Assembly: GCA_016188075.1 (NCBI GenBank)
Contig: JACPIO010000005.1
Coordinates: forward strand, 1 to 50,965
Source of the DNA: Candidatus Wolfebacteria bacterium
GTDB lineage: Bacteria; Patescibacteriota; Minisyncoccia; UBA6257; UBA9933
Reading direction: 5' to 3'
Length of the DNA: 50,965 nt
Part shown: one piece after another, positions 6,769 to 14,814 of the stretch
Layout of the letters: the number at the start of each line of letters is the position of its first letter
Numbering within the stretch: the first letter of the stretch is position 1
Notes under the pieces: model-generated
Database searches by the model: none
Told to the model about the DNA's origin: nothing
Seen by the model: the letters and a program-made list of their open reading frames with translations, nothing else
Made by a program: the position numbers and the translations under genes

Positions 6769-7443
6769 TCACTCTAAAGTAACCTCGCTAATATCATTCA
6801 ACGATAAATCGCGTAGCCACTCCTTAATAGATTGGCTATATTCATTTGCATCACCAAAAAATTTCGTTAATAGATTTTTATTGATAATTGAAGGGAAATT
6901 TTTCTGGCCAGCATAATCCAAGTGACTCGACCAACGATAACTATCTAAAAACTTTATAGTCTTTCTATGGTTTTTCAACTCTCTTTTGCGCCACTCCGGA
7001 TATTTCAGATCTAGAGGATTAAGATGAATATAGTATGGTAAATGGATGAAATGAGATTCTCTTCTTACTAAAATTGACTTATATCTACTCTCGAACAGCG
7101 GTCCTTTTCTTTGATATTTTCCATTAAAGTATTTGGCGTAACCCATGTTAACTTTTTTCATAAATTTCGATACGCCATTTTCAACCCTCGGGGTCAAAAG
7201 TAGATGGTAATGAGTAGGCATTAAACAAAAGCAATGAATATCCACTAGGAGTTTTCTAGGCCTTCTTTCAATCTTACGACTTGCGATGTCGTTAGATTGG
7301 TTAAAACGATAAAAGGTTGTATTGACCCGTTCTTGATCATTAAATTCAAACAGATCGTGTACAAAACGAAAATGATCTTGATTATCAACAAAAATTTTCT
7401 TCTGATCTACTCCTCTACTTAAAACATGGAACAATTCGTTCAT
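6769..7443 (-). CDS. REP-associated tyrosine transposase (Y1/HUH, RAYT)
   Basis: The protein is of the Y1_Tnp family: 'NELFHVLSRGVDQKKIFVDNQDHFRFV' at the start, the HUH metal motif 'MPTHYHLLL' (~77-80), 'FMKKVNMGYAKYFN', 'GPLFESRYKSILV' and the catalytic-Tyr helix 'PYYIHLNPL' (~136). Enzymes of this type nick single-stranded REP hairpins and are thought to spread REP/REPIN sequences. I prefer the ATG at 7443 because TATAAA lies nine bases before it; the track start is 7452. The gene is flanked on both sides by one palindrome and carries a third copy inside (7274-7295, around residues 49-56) between 'YRFNQ' and 'RRPRKLL'. The insertion lies outside the catalytic motifs. Confidence 0.88.
   Translation of the reverse strand: MNELFHVLSRGVDQKKIFVDNQDHFRFVHDLFEFNDQERVNTTFYRFNQSNDIASRKIERRPRKLLVDIHCFCLMPTHYHLLLTPRVENGVSKFMKKVNMGYAKYFNGKYQRKGPLFESRYKSILVRRESHFIHLPYYIHLNPLDLKYPEWRKRELKNHRKTIKFLDSYRWSSHLDYAGQKNFPSIINKNLLTKFFGDANEYSQSIKEWLRDLSLNDISEVTLE
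7274..7295. repeat. REP palindrome, copy inside the RAYT gene
   Basis: TTACGAC-TTGCGAT-GTCGTTAG is the reverse-complement form of the flanking REP sequence. It is read in frame as part of 'SNDIASRK' in the transposase. Confidence 0.75.
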
Positions 7444-7464
7444 AAATATCATTTTATATGAAAT

Positions 7465-7486
7465 TTACGACATCGCAAGTCGTTAA
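7465..7486. repeat. REP palindrome, copy 2 (upstream flank of RAYT)
   Basis: TTACGACATCGCAAGTCGTTAA, 22 bases before the likely start codon of the RAYT gene. It differs from copy 1 by one loop base and the outer arm. Confidence 0.8.
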
Positions 7487-7575
7487 TTTTATTCAAGGTT
7501 GATAAATGGATAAAATACGTGTAGAGTTTTAGAATAAGCTGAAAACAGGCTTACAAATAGCTCTTTGAAAAGAAT

Positions 7576-7663
7576 TCAGCAGGCGCATTCAGCTCACTTC
7601 GTGCGCGGACTCACGCGGACTTAACGCTGAACTACACGGAAGCGATTTGAATACGCTTGCTGA
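7576..7663. repeat. Imperfect inverted repeat with ACGCGGACTTA motif
   Basis: Outer arms TCAGCAGGCGCATTCA and TTGAATACGCTTGCTGA pair with small bulges. The inside carries 'CTCACGCGGACTTAACGC', a short motif that also builds the arms of the insertion in uvrB (12.09-12.18 kb). It sits in the gap between the RAYT gene and the 44-aa ORF. Confidence 0.6.
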
Positions 7664-7723
7664 CGTGGCGTCACTTTAACCTAAAAAGACCTGGCCGCGA
7701 GCCGGGCAGAAGGAAGGGAGCAC

Positions 7724-7858
7724 ATGGGAAGACTCAAGAAAGATACTGTTCTCGCGATCGTTCTCACGGCGGCGATAGTAACCCCCTTGGCGTCGCTGTT
7801 TTTCGCGACGCTCTGGCGAGATATCTCGGAATTCCTCATTTGGCTCGGGCTCGACTGA
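7724..7858 (+). CDS. 44-aa single-span membrane protein (orphan)
   Basis: Missing from the ORF track because of length. GAAGGAAGGGAG precedes the ATG at 7724 by four bases. The peptide has a basic head MGRLKKD, a helix 'TVLAIVLTAAIVTPLASLFFATL' and an amphipathic tail ending in LIWLGLD. It is followed by two strong hairpins (7877-7962), which fits a short independent transcription unit. Its shape and strong ribosome site resemble those of the 34- and 47-aa orphans at 5.2-5.4 kb, but the sequences are not obviously homologous. Family not recognised. Confidence 0.65.
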   Translation: MGRLKKDTVLAIVLTAAIVTPLASLFFATLWRDISEFLIWLGLD

Positions 7859-7876
7859 AACGAAGTAATGCCACTC

Positions 7877-7962
7877 GGGAGAGCGGACACAGTGCGATGC
7901 ACTGCGTCCCCTCTCCCCCACTTCTAAGTTTCAATGGAACGAAATTGAAATTTAGAAGTGGG
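7877..7962 (+). terminator. Two tandem hairpins after the 44-aa ORF
   Basis: First hairpin: GGGAGAG-CGGAC(A)CAGTGC against GCACTG-C-GTCC-CTCTCCC. Second: CCCACTTCTAA(G)TTTCAAT against ATTGAAATTTAGAAGTGGG, a 19-bp stem. The second starts on the last bases of the first. T-runs are weak (ATTTACTT), so they may be RNA-stabilising or processing hairpins rather than plain terminators. Confidence 0.55.
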
Positions 7963-8028
7963 ATTTACTTAAGCAAAAATCGTCCGGCAGAAATCCGGCG
8001 TTTTTGGATTTCTTACTGAACTATTACT

Positions 8029-8052
8029 AGCGATACGATCAATCGTATCGCT
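8029..8052. repeat. Perfect 11-bp inverted repeat
   Basis: AGCGATACGAT, CA, ATCGTATCGCT. It lies between the orphan hairpins and the REP copy at 8080, in a 250-base stretch with no other gene. Confidence 0.6.
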
Positions 8053-8079
8053 CCGATTAGCTGAAGCGGTAAGTTATAC

Positions 8080-8101
8080 TTACGACATCGTAAGTCGTTA
8101 A
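8080..8101. repeat. REP palindrome, copy downstream of uvrA
   Basis: TTACGACATCGTAAGTCGTTAA, ten bases beyond the uvrA stop codon. It has the same core as the copies flanking the RAYT gene. Confidence 0.78.
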
Positions 8102-8110
8102 TTGTAATAT

Positions 8111-10690
8111 TTATTTTAAAATCTTCCTCAAATATTCTCCGGTATAGCTGCCGCGGCGGCTCACCTCCTCCGGCGTGCCAAAAGCCACCACTTCTCCGCC
8201 CTTCTCTCCTCCTTCCGGGCCCAAATCGATCACCCAGTCAGCGGTTTTTATGACATCCAAATTATGTTCAATTACAAGCACGGTATTGCCTCGATTAACC
8301 AAACGATTCAAAACATCCAAAAGTTTTTGAACATCGGCAAAATGCAAACCAGTGGTCGGTTCATCAAGAAGGTATAGGGTTTTTCTCGTATCGCGTTTTC
8401 CAAGTTCAGCGGACAACTTTATTCTTTGCGCTTCGCCGCCGGACAAAGTGGTGGCTGATTGTCCTATTTCCAAATAACCCAAGCCGACTTCTTCCAAAAC
8501 GTTCAACCGGTCATGAAGATGCGGGATGTCTTTAAAAAACTTCACGGCCTCCTCGATCGTCATCCGAAGAATCTGGTAAATATTTTTTCCTTTATATTCC
8601 ACCTCTAAAGTTTCCCGGTCAAAACGTTTACCCTTGCAAATGTCGCACTCAACATAAACAGTGGGCAGAAAATGCATTTCAATGGCGATCACGCCGTGGC
8701 CTTCGCAGTTTTCGCATCGGCCGCCCCGAACGTTAAAACTGAATCGTCCCGGCTTATAGCCGCGCACCCGCGCGTTTTCCGTTGAAGAAAAAAGTTCGCG
8801 GATAAAAGTCCAAGCGCCGACATAAGTAGCTGGATTGGATCGCGGCGTCCGACCGATCGGCGACTGATCAATGTTAATTAAACGATTTATGTATTCCAAT
8901 CCTAAAATAGTTTTATGACTACCGGGTTTGTAAGTCGCGGCATTATATTTATTAGCCAGAGTTTTATAAATGACGTCATAAACCAAACTGCTTTTGCCCG
9001 AGCCGGAAACGCCGGTTATTGCCGTGAGTCGCCGCAGAGGAATATCCACGTCAATATCTTTAAGATTATTGGCGCTGGCGCCCTTAATTTTTAAAAAATC
9101 ATGATCTTTTTTAATCTTGCGCCTTTCTTTGGGAATTTCGATAAACTGATGGCCGCGAAGATAATCCAAAGTCAGAGAACCTTTCTTTTTATCGTTGATG
9201 ATTTCGGGAATTGAACCGGCGGCGACAATTTTCCCTCCGTGGATGCCGGCGCCCGGACCGAAATCAACCAAATAATCCGAGGAACGGATGGTTTCTTCGT
9301 CGTGTTCAACAACAATTATGGTGTTGCCCAAATCTCTTAAATCATGAAGGGTTTTGATAAGCTTCGCGTTGTCGCGCTGATGAAGTCCGATGGTCGGCTC
9401 ATCTAAAATATAAAGCGTGCCCACGAGTCGCGATCCGATTTGGGAAGCTAAACGTATTCTCTGCGATTCGCCGCCGGATAAAGTGCCGGCTTTGCGGTCA
9501 AGCGTTAAGTAATCGAGCCCGACATCAATCATAAATTTCAGCCGATTTTTAATTTCCCGAAGCGGTCCCTCGGCAATATCCCGAAATTTTTCATTTTTTA
9601 ATTTTACGACATCCGATGTCGTTACATTGAATTTTTCAAGGTTGTCAAAAAAAATATACGCGTCATCGATCGACATACCCGTGACAGCCGCGATGTTTTT
9701 ACCGACCATCAAAACATTTAAGCTTTCCTCGCGAAGACGCTTGCCTAAACAAGCTGGACAAATTTTGTCTGACCCGCGCTTCGCCGAATGCTCCGGCGAG
9801 GCGAGCCAGATCTCTTCGATACCCAAGCCGTGGCACTCCGGACAGGCGCCGTATGGACTGTTAAAAGAAAAAAGCCGGGGTTCGATTTCCGGAAAAGAAA
9901 ATCCGTCTCTGGGGCAAGTGAATTTTGCCGAGAGGGAAACTTCCTTGTCGGTGATAATGGTTAAAACATTGTTGCCGTATTTCAAAGCTGATTCCACTGC
10001 CTCTGCCAAGCGCAAGCGGTTATCTTTATCGTTGAAATCCATTTGAGTCGGCAGCCGATCAATCACAAGCTCGATTGTATGTATTTTATACCGCGAAAGC
10101 TCAATGCGATTCCGCAAAGAATAATATCTTCCGTCAACTCTTACTTCGCTAAAACCCGCGTTTAAAAAATCGTAAAGCATTTGATAATATTCGCCTTTTC
10201 GGCCGCGGACCGCCGGCGCCAAAATCACCAGATTTTTTTGCTCTTGATTCTCTTTGGAAATCTGACTAACAATGTCAACGATTTCTTCCATGGTGCGCGC
10301 TTTAATTTCCTCGCCGCATTTGGGACAAAATGGAATGCCCACGCGCGCGAATAAAACCCGCAAATAATCGTAAATTTCCGTGATGGTGGCTACGGTGGAA
10401 CGCGGATTATGAGACCGGCTTTTTTGATCAATAGAGATGGCTGGCGAAAGGCCTTCGATTTCATCCACATCCGGTTTATCGAGCCGCCCCAAAAACTGGC
10501 GCGCGTAGGCGGACAAAGATTCAATATACCGGCGCTGGCCTTCGGCAAAAATCGTGTCAAACGCCAAAGACGATTTTCCCGAACCGGAAAGTCCGGTAAA
10601 AACAATCATCTTATCGCGCGGAAGCTCGAGCGAGATATTTTTCAGGTTATGTTCGCGGGCGCCTTTTATAATTATCTTGTCGTGAGGCAT
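8111..10690 (-). CDS. uvrA: Excinuclease ABC subunit A
   Basis: Damage-recognition ATPase of nucleotide excision repair, acting as a dimer with UvrB. From the ATG of '[19 protein letters not shown]' it is 859 aa; the 17 extra residues in the track are unlikely. Visible motifs are Walker A '[23 protein letters not shown]' (~30) and '[14 protein letters not shown]' (~560), zinc modules 'CPECHGLG ... CPACLGKR' and 'CENCEGHG ... CDICKGKRF', signatures '[13 protein letters not shown]' (~405) and '[13 protein letters not shown]' (~750), and '[10 protein letters not shown]'. Around residues 350-365 about a dozen extra residues ('[12 protein letters not shown]') coincide with a REP palindrome, an in-frame insertion. 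Same strand as uvrB, with an RNA candidate between them. Confidence 0.95.
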   Translation of the reverse strand: MPHDKIIIKGAREHNLKNISLELPRDKMIVFTGLSGSGKSSLAFDTIFAEGQRRYIESLSAYARQFLGRLDKPDVDEIEGLSPAISIDQKSRSHNPRSTVATITEIYDYLRVLFARVGIPFCPKCGEEIKARTMEEIVDIVSQISKENQEQKNLVILAPAVRGRKGEYYQMLYDFLNAGFSEVRVDGRYYSLRNRIELSRYKIHTIELVIDRLPTQMDFNDKDNRLRLAEAVESALKYGNNVLTIITDKEVSLSAKFTCPRDGFSFPEIEPRLFSFNSPYGACPECHGLGIEEIWLASPEHSAKRGSDKICPACLGKRLREESLNVLMVGKNIAAVTGMSIDDAYIFFDNLEKFNVTTSDVVKLKNEKFRDIAEGPLREIKNRLKFMIDVGLDYLTLDRKAGTLSGGESQRIRLASQIGSRLVGTLYILDEPTIGLHQRDNAKLIKTLHDLRDLGNTIIVVEHDEETIRSSDYLVDFGPGAGIHGGKIVAAGSIPEIINDKKKGSLTLDYLRGHQFIEIPKERRKIKKDHDFLKIKGASANNLKDIDVDIPLRRLTAITGVSGSGKSSLVYDVIYKTLANKYNAATYKPGSHKTILGLEYINRLINIDQSPIGRTPRSNPATYVGAWTFIRELFSSTENARVRGYKPGRFSFNVRGGRCENCEGHGVIAIEMHFLPTVYVECDICKGKRFDRETLEVEYKGKNIYQILRMTIEEAVKFFKDIPHLHDRLNVLEEVGLGYLEIGQSATTLSGGEAQRIKLSAELGKRDTRKTLYLLDEPTTGLHFADVQKLLDVLNRLVNRGNTVLVIEHNLDVIKTADWVIDLGPEGGEKGGEVVAFGTPEEVSRRGSYTGEYLRKILK
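9604..9625. repeat. REP palindrome inside uvrA coding sequence
   Basis: TTACGACATCCGATGTCGTTAC has ACGACATC/GATGTCGT arms and is read in frame as 'VTTSDVV' on the minus strand. The flanking codons (GAAAAATT) are repeated on both sides, as might follow an insertion with duplication. Confidence 0.7.
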
Positions 10691-10773
10691 AAAAAATGGA
10701 AATTGCCCCCGGTTTCGCTTCCTATGGGGGTAACAAGACAAATATAAATCAAAGCGTTAAAAAGTCAATAAAA

Positions 10774-10953
10774 TAAAAAACGCCCGAAGAGGGGCATCCC
10801 AAATCATACTAAAAAGGCTTTACTCGGTTTGGAGTTGCGTTCCGCAATTTTGTAAATCAATCGCCCTCGGCTTAAATCCACAGATTCGAAGCATGCCGGG
10901 CTAGATAATTTTAAACATTGGTTTGATCGGAACCACTCTCAAGAGTAAAGCCA
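10774..10953 (-). ncRNA. Rod-like structured RNA, ~180 nt (6S RNA candidate)
   Basis: On the minus strand a promoter (TTGACT at 10982-10987, 16-base spacer, CACAAT at 10960-10965) is followed by GGCTTTACTC, which pairs perfectly with GAGTAAAGCC 127 bases later. Inside, GTTCCG pairs with CGGAAC, ATCAA with TTGAT, GCCCGGC with GCCGAGGGC (GA bulge), and AATC with GGATT near the tip. The result is one long rod with internal loops. GCCC/GGGC followed by TTTTTTA ends it. Length and rod shape fit 6S RNA, but I could not confirm a conserved 6S sequence. It lies between uvrB and uvrA. Confidence 0.6.
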
Positions 10954-11067
10954 TTATCCATTGTGGCTTACACGTAGTAAAAGTCAATAGCAAAAAGTGT
11001 AAAAATAGTGGAAAAGAGAAGCAATAACTGTTGAAAACTCCACTCTACAAATTATTTTCGAAAAACC

Positions 11068-13203
11068 TTACTTCACGACACTCTTCTTTTTTATAGTCAT
11101 TGTCAGTGTCTTAACTTCATCCCGAAGAATCGCCGCCAGCTCAAAATCCAGTTGCTTGGCGGCCTCTCTCATCTCCCTCTCTTTTTCTTTAATTAATTTT
11201 TCAAGCGCGGTTTTGGATTTGGGAACGGGCTTCATTTCCAGATTAAGAATATCTTCCGTGGGCAGAATGTCGGTTATGGCTTTAACGATGGTTTTGGGCG
11301 TAATGTGATGTTTTTTATTGTATTCGAGTTGAAGCTTGCGCCGGCGGTCGGTTTCTTCGACCGCGCGTTTAATGGAACCAGTGATATAATCCGCGTAAAT
11401 CAGAACCTCGCCCGCAATATTCCGCGCCGCCCGGCCAATGGTCTGAATCAAAGACGTCTCGCTTCTTAAAAATCCTTCTTTGTCCGCGTCTAAAATAGCG
11501 ACTAGGGAAACTTCGGGCAAATCCAATCCTTCGCGCAAAAGATTCACTCCAACCAAAACATCGAACTTCCCTTTTCGCAAATTGGTTAAAATCCGGATCC
11601 GATCCAGAGTTTTTACATCGCTGTGAAGATAATTCACTTTTACCTTCTTCTCCTCTAAGTAGGAGCTTAAATCCTCCGCCATCCGTTTTGTAAGAGTTGT
11701 TACCAACACTCTCTCTTTTTTCTTTACTCTACTGTCTATCCTTTTAATTAAATCATCAACTTGACCGCGGGCCGGCTGAATCGTAATTTGAGGATCCACC
11801 AAGCCGGTGGGTCGAATGATTTGCTCGACGATTTGGTTACTGATTTTCCGTTCGTATTGGGCTGGCGTGGCTGACGTATAAATTACTTGGCCCACTCGCT
11901 CTTTAAATTCCGGAAATTTTAAAGGGCGGTTGTCCGCCGCCGAAGGCAAGCGGAAACCGTATTCAATTAGCGTTTTTTTACGCGAAGCATCGCCCTCGTA
12001 CATACCGGCAAGTTGAGGAACAGTCATATGGGATTCATCAATTATCGTCAAGAAGTCAGGGACTTCTTGACGCGCTGACTGACGCGGACTTAACGCGGAC
12101 CCACGCGGAATTTTATTTTGGCCGATTAGTTCCCCGTCCCTTTCCGCATCCATTCTGCGTTTCGTCCGCGTAAGTCCGCGTTTTGTTGGAAAGTAATCCA
12201 ACAAAGTAGCAGGCGGTTCGCCGGTTTGCCGACCGGACAAGTGCCTTGAATAATTTTCAATACCGTGGCAATAGCCGATTTCTCGCATCATCGCAAGGTC
12301 GAAATTAGTGCGGCGCTCGAGCCGTTCGGCTTCAAGAAATTTTTTATTGTCTTCAAAATATTTCAACCGCTCTTTGAGTTCATCCTGAATCGCCCCAATG
12401 GCTCGCTCCCTTTCCGAAAACGGAGTGATAAAATGCTTTGCCGGCGCAATGTAAATTTCGGGAAGCACTGGGGTTTTCTCGGGAATAAATCCTTGAACCG
12501 GGTCAATTTCGTAGATTTTTTCGATGATTTTATTTTTACTTGGCGCCGACGCGTCATCTTTAAGCTCGAAATTATAAATCACTTCCCTATCTGGCGGCAT
12601 AATTTCCCAATTGTCGCCCCGCAGCCGAAAAGTGCCGCGCTTCAGATTCGCATTGGTGCGGGTAAATTGAAGTTCAATCAGCTTTTTTACAAATTCCTGG
12701 CGGTTCAACCGGTCCCCGATTTTAAAATGAAAAATATTTTCCGCGTAAACCTCCGGCGCGCCCAAGCCGTAAATGCAGGAAACCGAAGCCACGACAATCA
12801 CGTCGCGCCGGGTTAATAAGGCAGTTGTGGCCGCGTGCCGCAATTTATCGATTTCATCGTTGATTAATGCTTCTTTATCAATATAGGTATCGCTACTCGG
12901 CAGATACGCTTCGGGCTGATAATAGTCGTAATAGGAAACAAAATAATTTACGGAATTATTCGGAAAAAGCTCGCGAAATTCATTGCAAAGCTGGGCCGCC
13001 AAGGTTTTATTGTGGGCAATCACCAAAGTGGGCTTTTGAATTTCAGCGATAACATTGGCAATCGTAAATGTTTTTCCAGAGCCGGTCACGCCCAAAAGAG
13101 TCTGGTGTTCGCAGCCGTTTTCTAAGCCGCTCACTAATTGCTTAATGGCGCGCGGTTGATCGCCGCTCGGTTTATGTTTTGAAACAAGTTGAAATTTTTT
13201 CAT
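11068..13203 (-). CDS. uvrB: Excinuclease ABC subunit B with 43-codon insertion
   Basis: The helicase-like damage verifier of nucleotide excision repair. Marks: 'KPSGDQPRAIKQLV', Walker A 'LLGVTGSGKTFTIA' (~39), the beta-hairpin 'YYDYYQPEAYLPSSDTYIDKEA', 'IDESHMTVPQLAGMYEGD', 'GLVDPQITIQPARGQVDDL', 'VGVNLLREGLDLPEV', 'QTIGRAARN' and a C-terminal UVR motif. Its 711 aa exceed the usual ~660-670. The excess is one block (residues ~340-382) between 'LLDYFP' and 'DFLTIIDESH', rich in Arg/Gly/Ser and encoded by a palindromic repeat (12058-12186). The motif before the Walker B region is otherwise intact, so the insertion is probably tolerated as a surface loop. Confidence 0.95.
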   Translation of the reverse strand: MKKFQLVSKHKPSGDQPRAIKQLVSGLENGCEHQTLLGVTGSGKTFTIANVIAEIQKPTLVIAHNKTLAAQLCNEFRELFPNNSVNYFVSYYDYYQPEAYLPSSDTYIDKEALINDEIDKLRHAATTALLTRRDVIVVASVSCIYGLGAPEVYAENIFHFKIGDRLNRQEFVKKLIELQFTRTNANLKRGTFRLRGDNWEIMPPDREVIYNFELKDDASAPSKNKIIEKIYEIDPVQGFIPEKTPVLPEIYIAPAKHFITPFSERERAIGAIQDELKERLKYFEDNKKFLEAERLERRTNFDLAMMREIGYCHGIENYSRHLSGRQTGEPPATLLDYFPTKRGLTRTKRRMDAERDGELIGQNKIPRGSALSPRQSARQEVPDFLTIIDESHMTVPQLAGMYEGDASRKKTLIEYGFRLPSAADNRPLKFPEFKERVGQVIYTSATPAQYERKISNQIVEQIIRPTGLVDPQITIQPARGQVDDLIKRIDSRVKKKERVLVTTLTKRMAEDLSSYLEEKKVKVNYLHSDVKTLDRIRILTNLRKGKFDVLVGVNLLREGLDLPEVSLVAILDADKEGFLRSETSLIQTIGRAARNIAGEVLIYADYITGSIKRAVEETDRRRKLQLEYNKKHHITPKTIVKAITDILPTEDILNLEMKPVPKSKTALEKLIKEKEREMREAAKQLDFELAAILRDEVKTLTMTIKKKSVVK
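12047..12186. repeat. In-frame palindromic insertion in uvrB
   Basis: The 129-bp block adds 43 codons without a stop. Its ends carry inverted copies of one motif: ACGCGGACTTAACGCGG near 12092 and CCGCGTAAGTCCGCGT near 12166. The left edge forms a perfect inverted repeat with the flanking gene sequence (GTCAAGAAGTC, AGG, GACTTCTTGAC at 12047-12071). The same motif occurs at 7.6 kb outside genes. This resembles the protein-inserted palindromic elements known from Rickettsia. Confidence 0.75.
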
Positions 13204-13366
13204 AGATCCTCGATCCTCGATTTTATTTCAGACTATTTGAAATTCATTCTCCATCCTAAAACCAAAATCTCCCGGTCTTTGAGACTAAGGGGCGCGTAAG
13301 ACTTATTCTATTTTTTACTTATAGGCAAGTCAAATTTCTCTATAAATACTATCTCTTAAAAAAAGC

Positions 13367-13384
13367 GCTATGCTATAGCATAGC
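13367..13384. repeat. Perfect 18-bp palindrome
   Basis: GCTATGCTATAGCATAGC in the 226-base gap between the glycosylase gene and uvrB. It could be an operator for uvrB or a remnant repeat. The rest of the gap is AT-rich with no further structure noticed. Confidence 0.55.
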
Positions 13385-13429
13385 AGTGCAAATTAATCGC
13401 CCGCGTCCAAATAGCTGAATTGTGGAGCT

Positions 13430-14092
13430 TTATTTTCCCCTTTTCCCGTCAATCACAATCAAGGCGTGGAAATCCTGATACAAGCGCCAATCGCGGGGCA
13501 GATTTTTTTCGAATAGCTCTCTAATTTCTTCATAATTCATCCTCTTCTTCTTGTGTCTACTATCACATGGGATAGTAGCTTCTATGCCCTTGGTGATTAG
13601 TAGGCGCCGAGTATACTCATCAACAACAAAAACCGGCTTTTCTAAGGCATAGAGCAAAATCGAATCTGCGGTTTCCGGACCCACGCCTTTCAAATCGCAA
13701 AGCGCCAAACGCAAAGAGCTCGCGGCTATTTTAGAAAGCTTTTTCACTCCCCCGCTTTGGAGGACGAATTTCGCTAATCCAACAAGATATTTGGTTTTTT
13801 GTTTGTAAAATCCGGAGGATTTAATAAGTAACGCCAATTCATTTTTGTTTTTAAATTTACAAATTCCTTTAAGCGAATCAGCTTTCGCGGATTTTAGTTT
13901 CGCCATCGCGATTTGGACATTCCGCCAATTAGTGCGCTGGGTTAAGATGGATTCGATTATAATCTGTTCCTTTTCTTTTCCGGTCTTCGGCCGCTTAGAC
14001 CACAACGACCACTGACCAGTCGGCTTGCCGTATTTCTTTTTTAGAAATTTATATAAAGATAAAATTTTATTGGAGTTTCTACGCGGTTTCAT
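13430..14092 (-). CDS. Endonuclease III-like HhH-GPD glycosylase lacking the catalytic Lys and FeS cluster
   Basis: The 220-aa protein has the HhH-GPD fold: 'IIIESILTQRTNWRNVQIAMAKLK', 'LALLIKSSGFYKQKTKYLVGLAKFV', the helix-hairpin-helix 'LCDLKGVGPETADSILLYALEKPVFVVDEYTRRLL' and the end 'FHALIVIDGKRGK'. The catalytic Asp is kept (VVDEYTRR). The Lys of bifunctional endonuclease III (GVGxKTA) is Glu here (GVGPETA), and the protein stops before the four-Cys iron-sulfur loop. It is therefore probably a monofunctional base-excision glycosylase of the subfamily annotated 'endonuclease III domain-containing'. Substrate unknown. It lies downstream of the small Cys-rich orphans on the same strand. Confidence 0.83.
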   Translation of the reverse strand: MKPRRNSNKILSLYKFLKKKYGKPTGQWSLWSKRPKTGKEKEQIIIESILTQRTNWRNVQIAMAKLKSAKADSLKGICKFKNKNELALLIKSSGFYKQKTKYLVGLAKFVLQSGGVKKLSKIAASSLRLALCDLKGVGPETADSILLYALEKPVFVVDEYTRRLLITKGIEATIPCDSRHKKKRMNYEEIRELFEKNLPRDWRLYQDFHALIVIDGKRGK

Positions 14093-14180
14093 AATCTAAA
14101 GTTTTTTATTCGGAGATTTGTTGATTTACCGAAAAAAGCCAGCCCGTCCAAGCGAATGCGTCAATCTCGCTTGGACGGGC

Positions 14181-14435
14181 TTAATTCGGCGGAGTCGGGT
14201 CATCGCCATTCTCGTGATAAAAGAAAGAAAGTTGTCCCCAAAAACCTAAGCGGAAAAATATGCGAACCTCTTTCGTGATCCGTCTCGAACATTTAACGGA
14301 ACACGCATAAAGCCCGATCTTGACCTTCCAATTCTTACGAGAAACAGGAAACCACTTTTCGCAACCTGCGCAACGGCGTTCGTCGCGGCCGTTTGCGCGC
14401 CGTAATTGCGGGAAAAACCGTAGCTCATATTTCAT
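14181..14435 (-). CDS. 84-aa Cys-containing orphan (zinc-finger-like)
   Basis: The start is set at MKYELRFF (14435) by the strong GAAAGGAGGGGCGGTT ribosome site; the track start at 14510 would lie inside the upstream gene. The protein is basic, with 'RRCAGCEKWFPVSRKNW' and 'YACSVKCSRRI', a CxxC...CxxxC pattern that could hold one zinc. This treble-clef or 'CxxCgkwFp' style is common in phage and small DNA-binding proteins. It overlaps the upstream 84-aa gene by 11 bases and so is likely coupled to it. Family not recognised; DNA or RNA binding is an inference. Confidence 0.7.
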   Translation of the reverse strand: MKYELRFFPQLRRANGRDERRCAGCEKWFPVSRKNWKVKIGLYACSVKCSRRITKEVRIFFRLGFWGQLSFFYHENGDDPTPPN

Positions 14436-14679
14436 AACCGCCCCTCCTTTCGCGATACACCTTAATCGTGTAAGTTTGCGGCGTTTCTGCTGCCGATTGC
14501 TCACCATCATAGATGATCATTAAACCGTTTGGATTCAGACCGCCCTCGTAATGCTTCTTGCAACGAGGGCACCAAAACCAGCGAGCCGACACTCCTCCCT
14601 CTTCTGTAGAAAAGGCAAATTCAAGAAAAGCACCGCAGTAGCTCCTAGGGCAGAGGTATTTCATCGTTGTATCGCTCAT
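14425..14679 (-). CDS. 84-aa zinc-ribbon-like orphan
   Basis: CGGAGGGTAAGGC precedes the ATG. The peptide has 'YLCPRSYCGAFLEFAF' and, 30 residues on, 'FWCPRCKKHYEGG', a CxxxxxC...CxxC arrangement typical of small zinc ribbons. The downstream half (IYDGEQ...TYTIKVYRERR) looks like a beta strand pair. It is the first gene of a two-gene unit with the overlapping Cys-rich orphan. The ~75-nt leader has two hairpins (AAAGGC/GCCTTT, GGGGAA/TTCCCC). Family not recognised. Confidence 0.72.
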   Translation of the reverse strand: MSDTTMKYLCPRSYCGAFLEFAFSTEEGGVSARWFWCPRCKKHYEGGLNPNGLMIIYDGEQSAAETPQTYTIKVYRERRGGYEI

Positions 14680-14758
14680 GCCTTACCCTCCGTTTTGCGG
14701 GGAATTACTTCCCCTTGATTATGAATGAACAACAAAAAGGCCGTTGCCTTTGACAAAA

Positions 14759-14786
14759 GTATTATTAATTTTTCGATAAAAAGCAA
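14759..14786 (-). promoter_or_regulatory. Promoter of the Cys-rich orphan pair
   Basis: TTGCTT, a 16-base spacer and TAATAC on the minus strand, giving a leader of ~75 nt with two hairpins before the ribosome site. Confidence 0.6.
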
Positions 14787-14814
14787 ATACTTGGCACCAC
14801 AAACCATCGCGAAA

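Noticed and set aside
8111-10741. 876-aa version of UvrA
   Set aside because: UvrA proteins begin near '[17 protein letters not shown]'; the 17 upstream residues have no counterpart, so the ATG at 10690 is used.
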